Positions 15,919 to 24,819 of a DNA stretch of 64,000 nucleotides are shown here, in pieces. Below the pieces are notes generated by a model that had not been told where the DNA came from, ran no database searches, and saw only the letters and a list, made by a program, of their open reading frames with translations. Positions within the stretch are counted from its first letter, which is position 1. Each line of letters starts with the position of its first letter. Origin of the DNA: Porphyrobacter sp. GTDB lineage: Bacteria > Pseudomonadota > Alphaproteobacteria > Sphingomonadales > Sphingomonadaceae. The stretch is taken from positions 124,001 through 188,000 of the forward strand of contig JAGIBN010000005.1 in the NCBI GenBank assembly GCA_017744315.1, read 5' to 3'. Position numbers and translations under genes: made by a program.

Positions 15919-18900
15919 TTGCGTATCTCGTCTTCGACCAGTTTCCTTGCTCTTGCTACTGCACTCAGCCTGGCGGTTCCGAACCTCGCCACGGCGCAGG
16001 ATGACAGTGCTGCCGCTCCCGCTTCCGGAGCAGCGGCCCAGCAGCCTGCCGCTCCGGCGACGCAGCCCGAAACGACCGACGACGAAATCCTGGTCATCGC
16101 CAACCGCCTGGCCGGCCAGGTCGACGCTCCCCAGCCGCCGATTCTCGAACTCAACACCGAAGACATCGCCGCTTACGGTGCGAGCTCGATCCAGGAACTG
16201 ATCCAGGCCTTGAGCTCGCAAGTCACCAGCGGCAGCGGCCGCGGCGGCGGCTTCCCGGTGATGCTCGTCAACGGCGTGCGTATTTCCAGCTTCCGCGAGC
16301 TGCGTTCCTATCCGCCCGAAGCGATCGAAAAGGTCGAAGTCTTTCCCGAGGAAGTCGCGCAGCGTTACGGCTACTCGCCGGACCAGCGCGTCGTGAACTT
16401 CATCCTGAAGAAGAACTACTCGAGCCGCGAGGTCGAGCTTCAATATGGGCAGCCGTGGGACGGCGGGAACTCGACCAAGGAGATCGAGGGCACGTACCTG
16501 CGACTGCTCGGCCAGTCCCGGCTGAACTTCAACCTGGATTGGGAGCATTCGAGCCTCCTCACCGAGGCCGAGCGTAACGTCGAGCAGACTCCGGGCAGCG
16601 AACCGACCCTGCCGACCGATCCCGACCCGGCGGAATACCGCAGCCTTGTAGCGCCTTCGACCAACATCGAGGCGACCGGCAACTTCACTTCGCGGCTTGG
16701 TGACGGCCCGACTTCGCTCAGCCTCAACGCGACGTTCGAACGCGATGATAGCTTGCGTTACCAGGGCCTGGATTCGGTGCTGCTCACCGACCCGAACGGC
16801 GTGACCGCCTTGCGGACCTTCAACGAGGATGACCCGCTAACGGCCGATTCCCGCACGAGCACTTATTCGCTCGGCGGAACGCTCAACAGCACGCTTGGCG
16901 ATTGGCAGATCACCGGTACCGCCGACGGCAGCCGGGTAAATTCGCGCACGCTCACGCAGCGCCGGATCGGTTCGCCCGAAACCGACGCGCTGGTTGCTGC
17001 GGTTGCGGCGGGTACCCTGCCGCTTGATACAGACATTTCCTTTCCCGACGCGGGCGTCGACCGGGCGGACACCCAGACCGACGCTGCCAGCAGCAAGCTC
17101 ACCGCCATGGGGCGCCCGATCCTGCTGCCAGGTGGTGAAGTCGCGGTCACCTTCGACGCGGGCTACGACTGGACCCGCATCCAGAGTTCGCGCAACACCG
17201 ACCCCGATACTGTGCTCAGCCGTGGCGATCTCAACGGCGGCGTCAACGTGGCCATCCCAATCACGAGCACGCGTGAGGACTTCGGGTCCGTCCTTGGCGA
17301 TATCAGCGTCAACCTGTCGGGCGGTGTCGACGACCTGTCGGACTTCGGCACACTGACCGACTGGAGCGCGGGCCTCAACTGGGGCCTGACAGATCGATTG
17401 AACTTCGGGGTGACCTATGTCGGACGCGACGCCGCGCCGACTCTGGCGCAGCTCGGGGCGCCGGAAGTCACCACCTACAACGTTCCGGTCTACGATATCT
17501 CGCGGAGCGAAACCGTTCTCGCGACTGTAACCACCGGTGGCAATCCCGATCTCCCGGCGCAGACGCAACGCGACCTGCGGGTGAGCATGAACTGGCAGCT
17601 GCCCGAGTTCACCTCTGCGATCCAGCAATCGCGACTGACGGTCGAGTACTTCCGGAACAATTCGGAAGACGTCTCTTCCTCCTTCCCGCTGCTCACGCCG
17701 CCGATCGAGGCAGCGTTCCCTGATCGCGTGGTGCGCGATGCCAATGGCCAGTTGGTGTCGATCGACCAGCGTCCGGTCACCTTCACTCAGCAGAAGTCGC
17801 AGCGCATCCAGGTCGGTTTCAACCTGACCGGTCCGTTCGGCAAGGCTCGGCCGGAGGCGGCTGCGCGGGCTCAGGCGAACAATCCGTTCGCGATGATGCG
17901 CCAGGCCACTCAGGGCGGTGGAGCGCCGGCGAACGGCGGCCAGGGTCCGGCGGGTGGGCCAGGTCCGCAAGGCGCTCCTGGCGCGCAGGCGCCGGGCCAA
18001 GGGCAGGGCCCGGGCCAGTTCAATCCGCAGGTCTTCCAGCAGATCCGCGCTCGCTTCTGCACGCCCGAAATGGCGAACACCGTTCCGACTGCCGAGGATC
18101 TCGCAGGTCTGCCTGAGCAGCTGCTCAACCGGATCAAGAACCCGGACGGCACGATCAATCCGGAACGCTGGGCCGAGGCGCGCGGCGGCATCTGCAACGC
18201 CAACTTCCAGCAGTTCGATCCGGCTCGCTTTGCCGAAATGCGTGAACGCATGTGCGGCAAGCCCGGTGAGACGCCTCCGCCGATCACGGACGAACAGCTC
18301 GCGGCTCTTCCGCCGCAGATGCTCGAGCGCCTCAAGGGGCCGGACGGCAAGATCGATCCCGAACGCGTGGCTCAACTGCGAACGCGCTTCTGCAGCGCCA
18401 ACTTCGGTCAAGGCGGACCCGGTGGCCCAGGCGGACCGGGTGGTCCTGGACAGGGTGTGTTCGTGTTCGGCGGTCCGCCTCCGGGCGGAGCTGGTGGGCC
18501 GGGCGCCGCACAAGCAGGGCCCGGTGGTGGTCCCGGCGGACCGGGCGGTGGTCCGCGCGGCCCTGGCGGTGGCGGCTTTGGCGGACCGGGAGGCAGCGCC
18601 GACGGCCGCGGCCGCTGGTTCGTCAACTTCAGCTATACCCACGAGCTCGAGAACGAAGTCCTGGTCGCTCCGGGCGGTCCGCTGCTCGACTTGCTCGATG
18701 GCGACGCGCTCAGCGGTGGCGGGAATCCGATCCATTCGGCGCAGTTTAACGGCGGCCTGTTCTATGCCGGCTTCGGTACCAACGTGAACGCGCGCTACAC
18801 CGGCAGCTCGCATATCAACGGCACCGGCCAGCCGGGTAGCACCGACCTGTTCTTCGGCGACTACGTCACCGTCAACTGGCGTCTGTTCGCCGATCTCAAT

Positions 18901-19089
18901 CAGCGGACGTCGCTGATCGAGCAGGTACCCCTGCTCAAGAACACCCGCGTTACCTTTGGTGTGAACAACCTGTTCGACACCCGCCAGAAGGTGACCGACA
19001 CCAACGGTACGGTGCCACTACGGTACCAGCCTTATCTGGTCGATCCGATCGGCCGCTCGTTCGAGATCGAGCTGCGCAAGCTGTTCTGA
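15919..19089 (+). CDS. TonB-dependent receptor with a Gly/Pro-rich, cysteine-module insertion in the barrel
   Basis: A 1056-residue outer-membrane receptor. It has a signal peptide (1-26, ATA before QDD), an Ala/Pro/Gln linker and a plug domain (about 50-170, with VMLVNGVRISSFRELRSYPPEAIEKVEV). The barrel ends in a canonical final strand (RVTFGVNNLFDTRQKV...FEIELRKLF). Between barrel residues about 642 and 899 lies a 258-residue insertion: collagen-like Gly/Pro-rich stretches (about 650-700 and 830-895) flank two homologous ~62-residue modules, each with two Cys. The start is TTG at 15919, supported by GAGGAA eight bases upstream and by the signal peptide. The insertion falls at a loop position and would probably be surface-exposed. 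No neighbouring gene identifies the substrate. Confidence 0.9.
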   Translation: MRISSSTSFLALATALSLAVPNLATAQDDSAAAPASGAAAQQPAAPATQPETTDDEILVIANRLAGQVDAPQPPILELNTEDIAAYGASSIQELIQALSSQVTSGSGRGGGFPVMLVNGVRISSFRELRSYPPEAIEKVEVFPEEVAQRYGYSPDQRVVNFILKKNYSSREVELQYGQPWDGGNSTKEIEGTYLRLLGQSRLNFNLDWEHSSLLTEAERNVEQTPGSEPTLPTDPDPAEYRSLVAPSTNIEATGNFTSRLGDGPTSLSLNATFERDDSLRYQGLDSVLLTDPNGVTALRTFNEDDPLTADSRTSTYSLGGTLNSTLGDWQITGTADGSRVNSRTLTQRRIGSPETDALVAAVAAGTLPLDTDISFPDAGVDRADTQTDAASSKLTAMGRPILLPGGEVAVTFDAGYDWTRIQSSRNTDPDTVLSRGDLNGGVNVAIPITSTREDFGSVLGDISVNLSGGVDDLSDFGTLTDWSAGLNWGLTDRLNFGVTYVGRDAAPTLAQLGAPEVTTYNVPVYDISRSETVLATVTTGGNPDLPAQTQRDLRVSMNWQLPEFTSAIQQSRLTVEYFRNNSEDVSSSFPLLTPPIEAAFPDRVVRDANGQLVSIDQRPVTFTQQKSQRIQVGFNLTGPFGKARPEAAARAQANNPFAMMRQATQGGGAPANGGQGPAGGPGPQGAPGAQAPGQGQGPGQFNPQVFQQIRARFCTPEMANTVPTAEDLAGLPEQLLNRIKNPDGTINPERWAEARGGICNANFQQFDPARFAEMRERMCGKPGETPPPITDEQLAALPPQMLERLKGPDGKIDPERVAQLRTRFCSANFGQGGPGGPGGPGGPGQGVFVFGGPPPGGAGGPGAAQAGPGGGPGGPGGGPRGPGGGGFGGPGGSADGRGRWFVNFSYTHELENEVLVAPGGPLLDLLDGDALSGGGNPIHSAQFNGGLFYAGFGTNVNARYTGSSHINGTGQPGSTDLFFGDYVTVNWRLFADLNQRTSLIEQVPLLKNTRVTFGVNNLFDTRQKVTDTNGTVPLRYQPYLVDPIGRSFEIELRKLF
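18019..18402 (+). repeat. Coding duplication: two ~62-residue cysteine modules
   Basis: Module 1 (residues 701-764) and module 2 (766-828) of the receptor align over their whole length: F(N/D)P...F...R.R(F/M)C, then LA(G/A)LP.Q(L/M)L.R(I/L)K.PDG.I(N/D)PER, then C(N/S)AN. Cysteines are at 714, 759, 779 and 825. The PDGxI(N/D)PE core resembles part of an EF-hand loop but lacks acidic residues at loop positions 1 and 3. Flanks are G-G-P-rich on both sides. Confidence 0.85.
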
Positions 19090-19098
19090 TCTCCCCGA

Positions 19099-19140
19099 TT
19101 GGCGAGGCGAGCGGGACGATCAGCCTGCTCGCTTCGCCAA
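19099..19140 (+). terminator. 14-bp inverted repeat after the TonB receptor
   Basis: TTGGCGAGGCGAGC (19099-19112) pairs with GCTCGCTTCGCCAA (19127-19140), fully paired with one G-U, loop of 14 bases. There is no T-run after it, so it may act as a weak terminator or protect the receptor mRNA 3' end before uvrC. Confidence 0.5.
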
Positions 19141-19201
19141 CCGTAGCTCTCGCCAGAACTCTTGGATGACGGATGCGCCCGAGCGCACTATCTGATCGTC
19201 C

Positions 19202-21142
19202 ATGGCTCGCACTCCCGCCGGTTCTCCTCCCCACCCCAAAGGTGCCGAGCGTTTCCATGAGGAGCGCGCGACTTACGCCGTGCGTGGCGCGGCGCAGCCC
19301 GATCTCGAGGCAGGCGTGGCGGCGATCCGGGAGGTCGTGCGGACGCTGAAGCCGAAGCCCGGCGTGTACCGGATGCTCGATGCGCGTGGCGACGTACTTT
19401 ACGTCGGCAAGGCGCGGGCGCTGAAGAATCGCGTGACCAACTATACCCAGGTCGCCGCCCTCCCGCTGCGCCTCCAGCGCATGGTGGCGCAGACGCGTGG
19501 GATGGAGATCGTCACCACCAACTCGGAAGCCGAGGCGCTGCTGCTCGAAGCGCAGCTAATCAAGCGGTTTCGCCCGGCTTACAACGTTTTGCTGCGCGAC
19601 GATAAGAGCTTCCCGTTCATCCTGCTGCGCTCAGAACACGACTTCCCGCGCATCATGAAGCACCGCGGGGCGCGGAAGATGAAGGGCGACTACTACGGGC
19701 CCTTCGCCAGTGCCGGCTCGGTCAACACGACCGTCAACGCGCTGCAAAAGTTGTTCTTGCTTCGGAGCTGCACCGACAGTTTCTTCGCCCGCCGAGACCG
19801 GCCGTGCCTGCTTTACCAGATCAAGCGCTGCTCGGCCCCGTGCGTCGGACGGATCGACAAGGCTGGTTATGCCGAGCTGGTAGGGGAGGCGAAGGACTTC
19901 CTCGGCGGCCGCTCCGGTGCGGTGCAGAAAAAGATCGAGGCCCAGATGGCTGCCGCGGCCGAGGCGCTCGACTTTGAGACGGCGGCGCTGCTGCGCGACC
20001 GCCTGAGAGCCGCGACCTTCATCCAGGGCACCCAGGCGATCAACGCCGAAGGAGTCGGCAACGCTGACGTCTTCGCCCTAGCGGCCAAAGGTGGCCAGGT
20101 CGGCATCCAGGCGTTCTTCATTCGCGGCGGACAGAACTGGGGGCACCGCGCCTTCTTCCCGAGCCACACCCAAGGCGTGGAAGACGACGATGTGCTCGGC
20201 CGAGTGCTGGCCCAGTTCTACGAAGAAGTGCCGCCACCGCGCACCATTCTGGTCGATCGCGAAATGCCCGAGCGAGAATTGCTCGAGCAGGCGCTATGCG
20301 AAGCCGCCGGGCATCGCGTCGAGATCAGCATACCCCAGCGCGGCGATCGTCGTCGCCTGATGGAGCAGGCCAAGCGCAACGCCGCCGAGGCTCTCGACCG
20401 ACGCCTCGCGGAAAGCGGCACCCAGGCGAAGATCCTGCAGGAAATGACCGAGTTCCTCGAACTCCCGGACGAGCCGAGCCGCATCGAGATCTACGACAAC
20501 AGCCACCTCCAGGGTGCGAAGGCCGTCGGGGCGATGGTGGTCGCGGGGCCGGAGGGCTTCATCAAGAACCAGTACCGCAAGTTCAACATCAAGAGCGCCC
20601 AGACCAACGACGACTTCGGGATGATGCGCGAGGTCATGGGGCGCCGCTTTGGCCGTGCCCTGGACGAAGATCCCGATCGCGACGGCGGTTCATGGCCTGG
20701 CCTGGTCCTGATCGACGGCGGCAAGGGCCAGATGTCGAGCGTTCGCGATGCCCTGGAAGAACTGGGTATCGAGGACGTGCCGCTGATCGGCGTGTCCAAG
20801 GGACCTGATCGAAACGCCGGACGCGAAGTGTTCCATTTCCCTGACGGACGCGAGAAGACGCTGCCGGTCAATTCGCCAGTGCTGTTCTACCTGCAACGCC
20901 TGCGCGACGAGGCACACCGCTTCGCAATCGGTGCCCATCGCCAGAAGCGCAGCCGTGCCATAACCGCTTCACCACTCGACGAAATCCCGGGCATCGGACC
21001 CGCTCGCAAGCGCGCGCTGCTGCTGCACTTCGGCACTGCGGGCAAAGTTCGCGCGGCAGGGCTTGAGGATTTGCAGCGCGCTCCGGGTGTGAGCGGGGCG
21101 GTGGCGCAAGCTGTATATGACTTTTATCATCCAGGCGGATAA
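19202..21142 (+). CDS. uvrC: Excinuclease ABC subunit C
   Basis: A 646-residue nucleotide-excision repair endonuclease that cuts on both sides of a UvrB-bound lesion. Domain order: GIY-YIG nuclease (about 55-135, GVYRMLDARGDVLYVGKA), Cys-containing segment, UVR motif binding UvrB (about 240-275, ALDFETAALLRDRL), RNase H-like 3' nuclease with ISCD region (RIEIYDNSHLQGAKAVGAMVV; VLIDGGKGQ) and a C-terminal HhH pair (IPGIGPARKRALLLHFG). An N-terminal extension of about 40 residues precedes the GIY domain. Length is within the family range. Confidence 0.97.
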   Translation: MARTPAGSPPHPKGAERFHEERATYAVRGAAQPDLEAGVAAIREVVRTLKPKPGVYRMLDARGDVLYVGKARALKNRVTNYTQVAALPLRLQRMVAQTRGMEIVTTNSEAEALLLEAQLIKRFRPAYNVLLRDDKSFPFILLRSEHDFPRIMKHRGARKMKGDYYGPFASAGSVNTTVNALQKLFLLRSCTDSFFARRDRPCLLYQIKRCSAPCVGRIDKAGYAELVGEAKDFLGGRSGAVQKKIEAQMAAAAEALDFETAALLRDRLRAATFIQGTQAINAEGVGNADVFALAAKGGQVGIQAFFIRGGQNWGHRAFFPSHTQGVEDDDVLGRVLAQFYEEVPPPRTILVDREMPERELLEQALCEAAGHRVEISIPQRGDRRRLMEQAKRNAAEALDRRLAESGTQAKILQEMTEFLELPDEPSRIEIYDNSHLQGAKAVGAMVVAGPEGFIKNQYRKFNIKSAQTNDDFGMMREVMGRRFGRALDEDPDRDGGSWPGLVLIDGGKGQMSSVRDALEELGIEDVPLIGVSKGPDRNAGREVFHFPDGREKTLPVNSPVLFYLQRLRDEAHRFAIGAHRQKRSRAITASPLDEIPGIGPARKRALLLHFGTAGKVRAAGLEDLQRAPGVSGAVAQAVYDFYHPGG

Positions 21143-21180
21143 CAGCCTGAAAAAGAACCAACAGGGAGGGGCATCACACC

Positions 21181-22782
21181 ATGAATAAACAGGCCATCAG
21201 GCGTGCGCGGCTTGCGTTGACCCTTTCGCTTCCGCTGCTCGCGGTCGCGGCCAGCCCGGCGCTTTCCGCGGGCGAGGACAAGGGCGGCGCCTGTTCCGCT
21301 CTGGTCGGTGCTGACTTCGGCAAGGGCGTTGAGATCACCGCCGCCACTTCGATTCCCGCCGTGGCGCGGGGCACGCGGGTACAGCTTGGGCCCAATGCGT
21401 TCACCGACGCCGGCATGCCCGCCCATTGCCGGGTAGAGGGCGTGATCAATCGCCGGACAGGCGCTCAGGGCAAGGAGTTCGGCATCGGCTTCGAACTGTC
21501 GCTGCCTGAGCCCTGGAACGGCCGCTTCCTGCTCCAGGGCGGTGGGGGCCTCAATGGCAGCGTCGGCCGCGCCATCGGTGACACGGCAGCGGGAGGCGTT
21601 CCAGCGCTTTCGCGCGGCTTTGCCGTCGTCAGCCACGACAGCGGTCACAAAGGAGCGGTGTTCGATTCCAGCTTCTCGGTCGACCAGCGCGCGGCGCTGG
21701 ATTTCGCCGAAACCTCGGTGCGCACGGTGACGGTGGTGGCCAAGGCGATCGTTGAGAAGCACTACGGGCGTCAGATCGACCACAGCTACATGGCGGGATG
21801 CTCGACCGGCGGACGCGAGAGCATGCTCGCGTCTCAGCGCTATCCCGAGCTGTTCGACGGTATCGTCGTTGGTGCACCGGCTATGCGGACGGGGTTCTCG
21901 AACCTCGGTGCAGCCTACGCCAAAGTGCAGTTCAACCAGGCCGCTCCGCGGGATGCAGAGGGCAAGCCGCTTCCCGAGCAGGCGTTCAGCACTGCCGATC
22001 GTCAGACGATCCTGAAGGGGATGCTCGCCCAGTGCGACGCTCTCGACGGGCTTGAAGACGGCATGATCATGAATGTGGCGCAATGTCATTTCCAGCCGGC
22101 CAAGCTGCAATGCTCGGGCGCCAAGCAGGATGGCTGCCTCAGCGGAGCGCAGGTCGGGGCTCTCGAGAGGGCGTTCGCCGGGCCGAAAGACGCGTCAGGC
22201 CATCCGCTTTATGTGCCGGTGCCGTTCGATACCGGCGTGGTCGACATCTCGGGCCCGATCTCAGGCTATATCGTCAGCGGCAAGGCCGACATTCTCGGCC
22301 CGGCCAATCGAAACCTCACGATGGACCTGGACGCTGCTGCCTGGACCATTCGCGCCGACGCGATGCAGCGGCTGATCGACACCAACGTGTGGACCAACCT
22401 CAACACTTTCCTCGGCAAGGGCAGCAAGATCCTGTTCTACCACGGCGTGAGCGACCCCTGGTTCTCCGCCAATGACACCTGGGATTACTGGCAGCGTGCG
22501 CGCGAGGCGAACGGGGCGGAGGCGTGGGACAACGCCAGCCGTTTCTACATGGTCCCTGGCATGGCCCACTGCGGCGGAGGCAACGCGTTCGACCGGTTCG
22601 ACCTGCTGAGCGAGGTGGTCGCCTGGGTGGAAGAGGGCAAGGCGCCTGCGACCCCGATCGCGCGCCGCAGTTCCGCTCCCGACCAAGAGCGGCCTCTGTG
22701 CCAATACCCGGCCTATCCGCGCTACATGGGTGGCGACAGCAAGAAGGCCAGCAGCTACGTCTGTACGCAGCCGACGGCCTGA
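21181..22782 (+). CDS. Tannase/feruloyl esterase family secreted hydrolase
   Basis: A 533-residue secreted serine esterase that would cleave gallate or hydroxycinnamate esters of plant polyphenols. The signal peptide (about 1-31) ends SAG before EDKGG. The nucleophile lies in MAGCSTGGRESMLASQRYP (CS-x-GG motif of the family, with the Cys adjacent to the catalytic Ser). The LFYHGVSDPWFSA segment carries the Asp, and VPGMAHCGGGNAFD the catalytic His and its disulfide-forming Cys. A strong SD (GGGAGGGG) precedes the ATG. Downstream by 29 bases is a transporter of the AI-2E family, probably unrelated in function. Confidence 0.93.
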   Translation: MNKQAIRRARLALTLSLPLLAVAASPALSAGEDKGGACSALVGADFGKGVEITAATSIPAVARGTRVQLGPNAFTDAGMPAHCRVEGVINRRTGAQGKEFGIGFELSLPEPWNGRFLLQGGGGLNGSVGRAIGDTAAGGVPALSRGFAVVSHDSGHKGAVFDSSFSVDQRAALDFAETSVRTVTVVAKAIVEKHYGRQIDHSYMAGCSTGGRESMLASQRYPELFDGIVVGAPAMRTGFSNLGAAYAKVQFNQAAPRDAEGKPLPEQAFSTADRQTILKGMLAQCDALDGLEDGMIMNVAQCHFQPAKLQCSGAKQDGCLSGAQVGALERAFAGPKDASGHPLYVPVPFDTGVVDISGPISGYIVSGKADILGPANRNLTMDLDAAAWTIRADAMQRLIDTNVWTNLNTFLGKGSKILFYHGVSDPWFSANDTWDYWQRAREANGAEAWDNASRFYMVPGMAHCGGGNAFDRFDLLSEVVAWVEEGKAPATPIARRSSAPDQERPLCQYPAYPRYMGGDSKKASSYVCTQPTA

Positions 22783-22811
22783 CGAACGTCCGAAGTTAGA
22801 GGGGGCGACCA

Positions 22812-23882
22812 ATGAGATTGCGTGGTGACCGTCTGGAGAACGGGACGTTCCTGCTTCTGGTAGTGGCGGTGACCGTGCTGTTCGGCTGGCTGGCGCTCCC
22901 CTACTTCGGAGCGATCCTTTGGGGCGTGGTCGCAGCGATCCTGTTCACCCCGATGTACAACAGGCTTGTGGTGGCATTTTCCGGCCGCCGAAGCCTGGCC
23001 GCTACCCTAACACTTCTGACCGTGATCGGACTGGTCGTGATACCGGCGTTCCTGCTGGCGGTTTCGTTGGTGCAGGAGGCGACGGATATCTACGTCGGTC
23101 TAGAAGAAGGCCACTTCGACATCTCGGTTGTTCTGGGCCAGATCCGGTCTGCATTGCCCACGTGGGTATCGGACCTGCTCGGCCCGAACTGGACCGACGC
23201 CAATCGGTTGCGCGACACCTTGGCAGCCACGCTTTCGGCCGGCGCTCAGAGCTTTGCCGGGCAGGCCCTGCTGTTCGGCCAGGGCGCGCTCAACTTCCTC
23301 GCGGCGCTGGGTATCATGCTCTACCTGACGTTTTTCCTGCTGCGCGATGGCGACAATTACGGAAGCACGATCAAGGCGGCGATTCCGCTCGATCCGGACT
23401 TGCGGGACAGGCTGCTGGGAGACTTCGTCACCGTGGTGCGGGCCACGATGAAAGGCTCGATCGTGGTGGCTGTGATCCAGGGCATCCTCGGCGGGGCAAT
23501 CTTCTGGGTGCTGGGCATCGAAGGCGCGCTGCTCTGGGGCCTGCTGATGGGCGTATTCTCGCTCGTGCCGGCGGTCGGGACCGGGATCGTCTGGGTTCCG
23601 GTGGCGGTCTATCTGATTGCGACGGGTTCGATCTGGCAGGGCGGAGTGCTCGCGTTCTGCGGGTTCTTCATCATTGGCATGGTCGACAACCTGCTTCGGC
23701 CCATCCTGATCGGGAAGGACACCAAGCTGCCCGACTTCGTGGTCCTGATTTCGACACTGGCGGGCCTGAAGCTGTTCGGCATTTCGGGTTTCGTGATTGG
23801 TCCGATCATTGCCGCCCTGTTCGTTTCGGTCTGGCGCACCTTCACCGAACTTCGCCTGCAGGAAGCGACAGAGAACGATTAG
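22812..23882 (+). CDS. AI-2E family transporter (PerM/TqsA-like)
   Basis: A 356-residue inner-membrane protein with about eight hydrophobic segments and the AI-2E exporter family layout: paired N-terminal helices (FLLLVVAVTVLFGWLALPYF; VVAAILFTPMYNRL), a large periplasmic loop (about 95-160), and the conserved C-terminal half (GAIFWVLGIEGALLWGLLMG; LVPAVGTGIVWVPVAVYL; DNLLRPILIGK). The family includes autoinducer exporters and Na+/H+ antiporters, so the substrate cannot be stated. GGGGGC precedes the ATG. Confidence 0.92.
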   Translation: MRLRGDRLENGTFLLLVVAVTVLFGWLALPYFGAILWGVVAAILFTPMYNRLVVAFSGRRSLAATLTLLTVIGLVVIPAFLLAVSLVQEATDIYVGLEEGHFDISVVLGQIRSALPTWVSDLLGPNWTDANRLRDTLAATLSAGAQSFAGQALLFGQGALNFLAALGIMLYLTFFLLRDGDNYGSTIKAAIPLDPDLRDRLLGDFVTVVRATMKGSIVVAVIQGILGGAIFWVLGIEGALLWGLLMGVFSLVPAVGTGIVWVPVAVYLIATGSIWQGGVLAFCGFFIIGMVDNLLRPILIGKDTKLPDFVVLISTLAGLKLFGISGFVIGPIIAALFVSVWRTFTELRLQEATEND

Positions 23883-23994
23883 TCGCGGGCGGGAACGCTC
23901 GCCTGCCTTTCGCGGTTTCGCTGTGGGGACTTGACCCTCGTCAAGGCAGGGGCGGCGGACGCGCGCCATTGTCTCGGACAGCGAAGGAGACTCT

Positions 23995-24810
23995 ATGCGC
24001 TCGATCTTGCTTCACGCTCGCCGCGATGATCGCTTCGAAAGCCGCTTCCAGGCCGCCCTTGATGTTGCGCGACAGCTCGATGCGCATCTGACGTGCCTGC
24101 AGGCCACGTCTTTTGACGTCGCCGTCCCGGGCGATCTCTACGGCACCGTGATCTCCGAGATGATCCCGGTCATACGCGACGCAGCCCTCGAATTTCGTGC
24201 CGAGATCGAAGCTCGGCTGGCCAAGGAGGATGTTCGCTGGAGCTGGGCAGAGGAATACGGAACCGAGGAGAGTTACTTACTCGATTACGCGGCGCTCAGC
24301 GATCTGGTGGTCGTCAGCGCTGCCCCGTCGGAGCTAGGCGCCCGGGGACCTTCACCGCTGGTCGGCGGTCTTGCGATCCACGGGCGCGCGCCATTGCTCG
24401 TGGTGCCGAATGACCAGTCGGGACTATCGCTGGGAGGGGCGGCGCTGGTCGCATGGAACAACTCGGCAGAAGCCTCGCGTGCGTTGAAGGCAGCCGTTCC
24501 GTTCCTCGCGCGGGCCAGCAGCGTCTCGCTCGCGATCGTGGCCGAAGAGAAGCCGGATAGCGAACACGACATCCCACCACTGCGGGGCGTGGAATATCTC
24601 GCCCGTCACGGCATCGAAGCCGAAGTGGTCGAACTCAGGCAGAACTCCGACGGCGTTGCCGCCACCCTGGAGCAGGAGGCCAAGGCGCGCGGGGCCACTT
24701 ACCTGGTCATGGGCGCCTATGGACACTCGCGGCTGCGGCAGCTGCTGTTCGGCGGGGTTACGCGCCGTTTGCTTACTGATCCGGGATTACCGCTGCTTCT
24801 CGCTCACTAA
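23995..24810 (+). CDS. Universal stress protein (UspA family)
   Basis: A 271-residue cytosolic Usp protein. The C-terminal half carries the nucleotide-binding loop G-x2-G-x9-GG-x-T (MGAYGHSRLRQLLFGGVTRRLL), ending PGLPLLLAH. The N-terminal half is a second, degenerate Usp-like domain with PLVGGLAIHGRAPLLVVPN. Single proteins with two Usp halves of this length are common in alphaproteobacteria. GAAGGAG precedes the ATG. No stress promoter was recognised in the 110 bases upstream. Confidence 0.9.
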   Translation: MRSILLHARRDDRFESRFQAALDVARQLDAHLTCLQATSFDVAVPGDLYGTVISEMIPVIRDAALEFRAEIEARLAKEDVRWSWAEEYGTEESYLLDYAALSDLVVVSAAPSELGARGPSPLVGGLAIHGRAPLLVVPNDQSGLSLGGAALVAWNNSAEASRALKAAVPFLARASSVSLAIVAEEKPDSEHDIPPLRGVEYLARHGIEAEVVELRQNSDGVAATLEQEAKARGATYLVMGAYGHSRLRQLLFGGVTRRLLTDPGLPLLLAH

Positions 24811-24819
24811 CCCTTTAGG

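Noticed and set aside
16837..18813. 658-residue open frame on the minus strand
   Set aside because: It lies antisense inside the TonB receptor and has Arg/Ala-rich low-complexity sequence without domains; a shadow of high-GC codon use.
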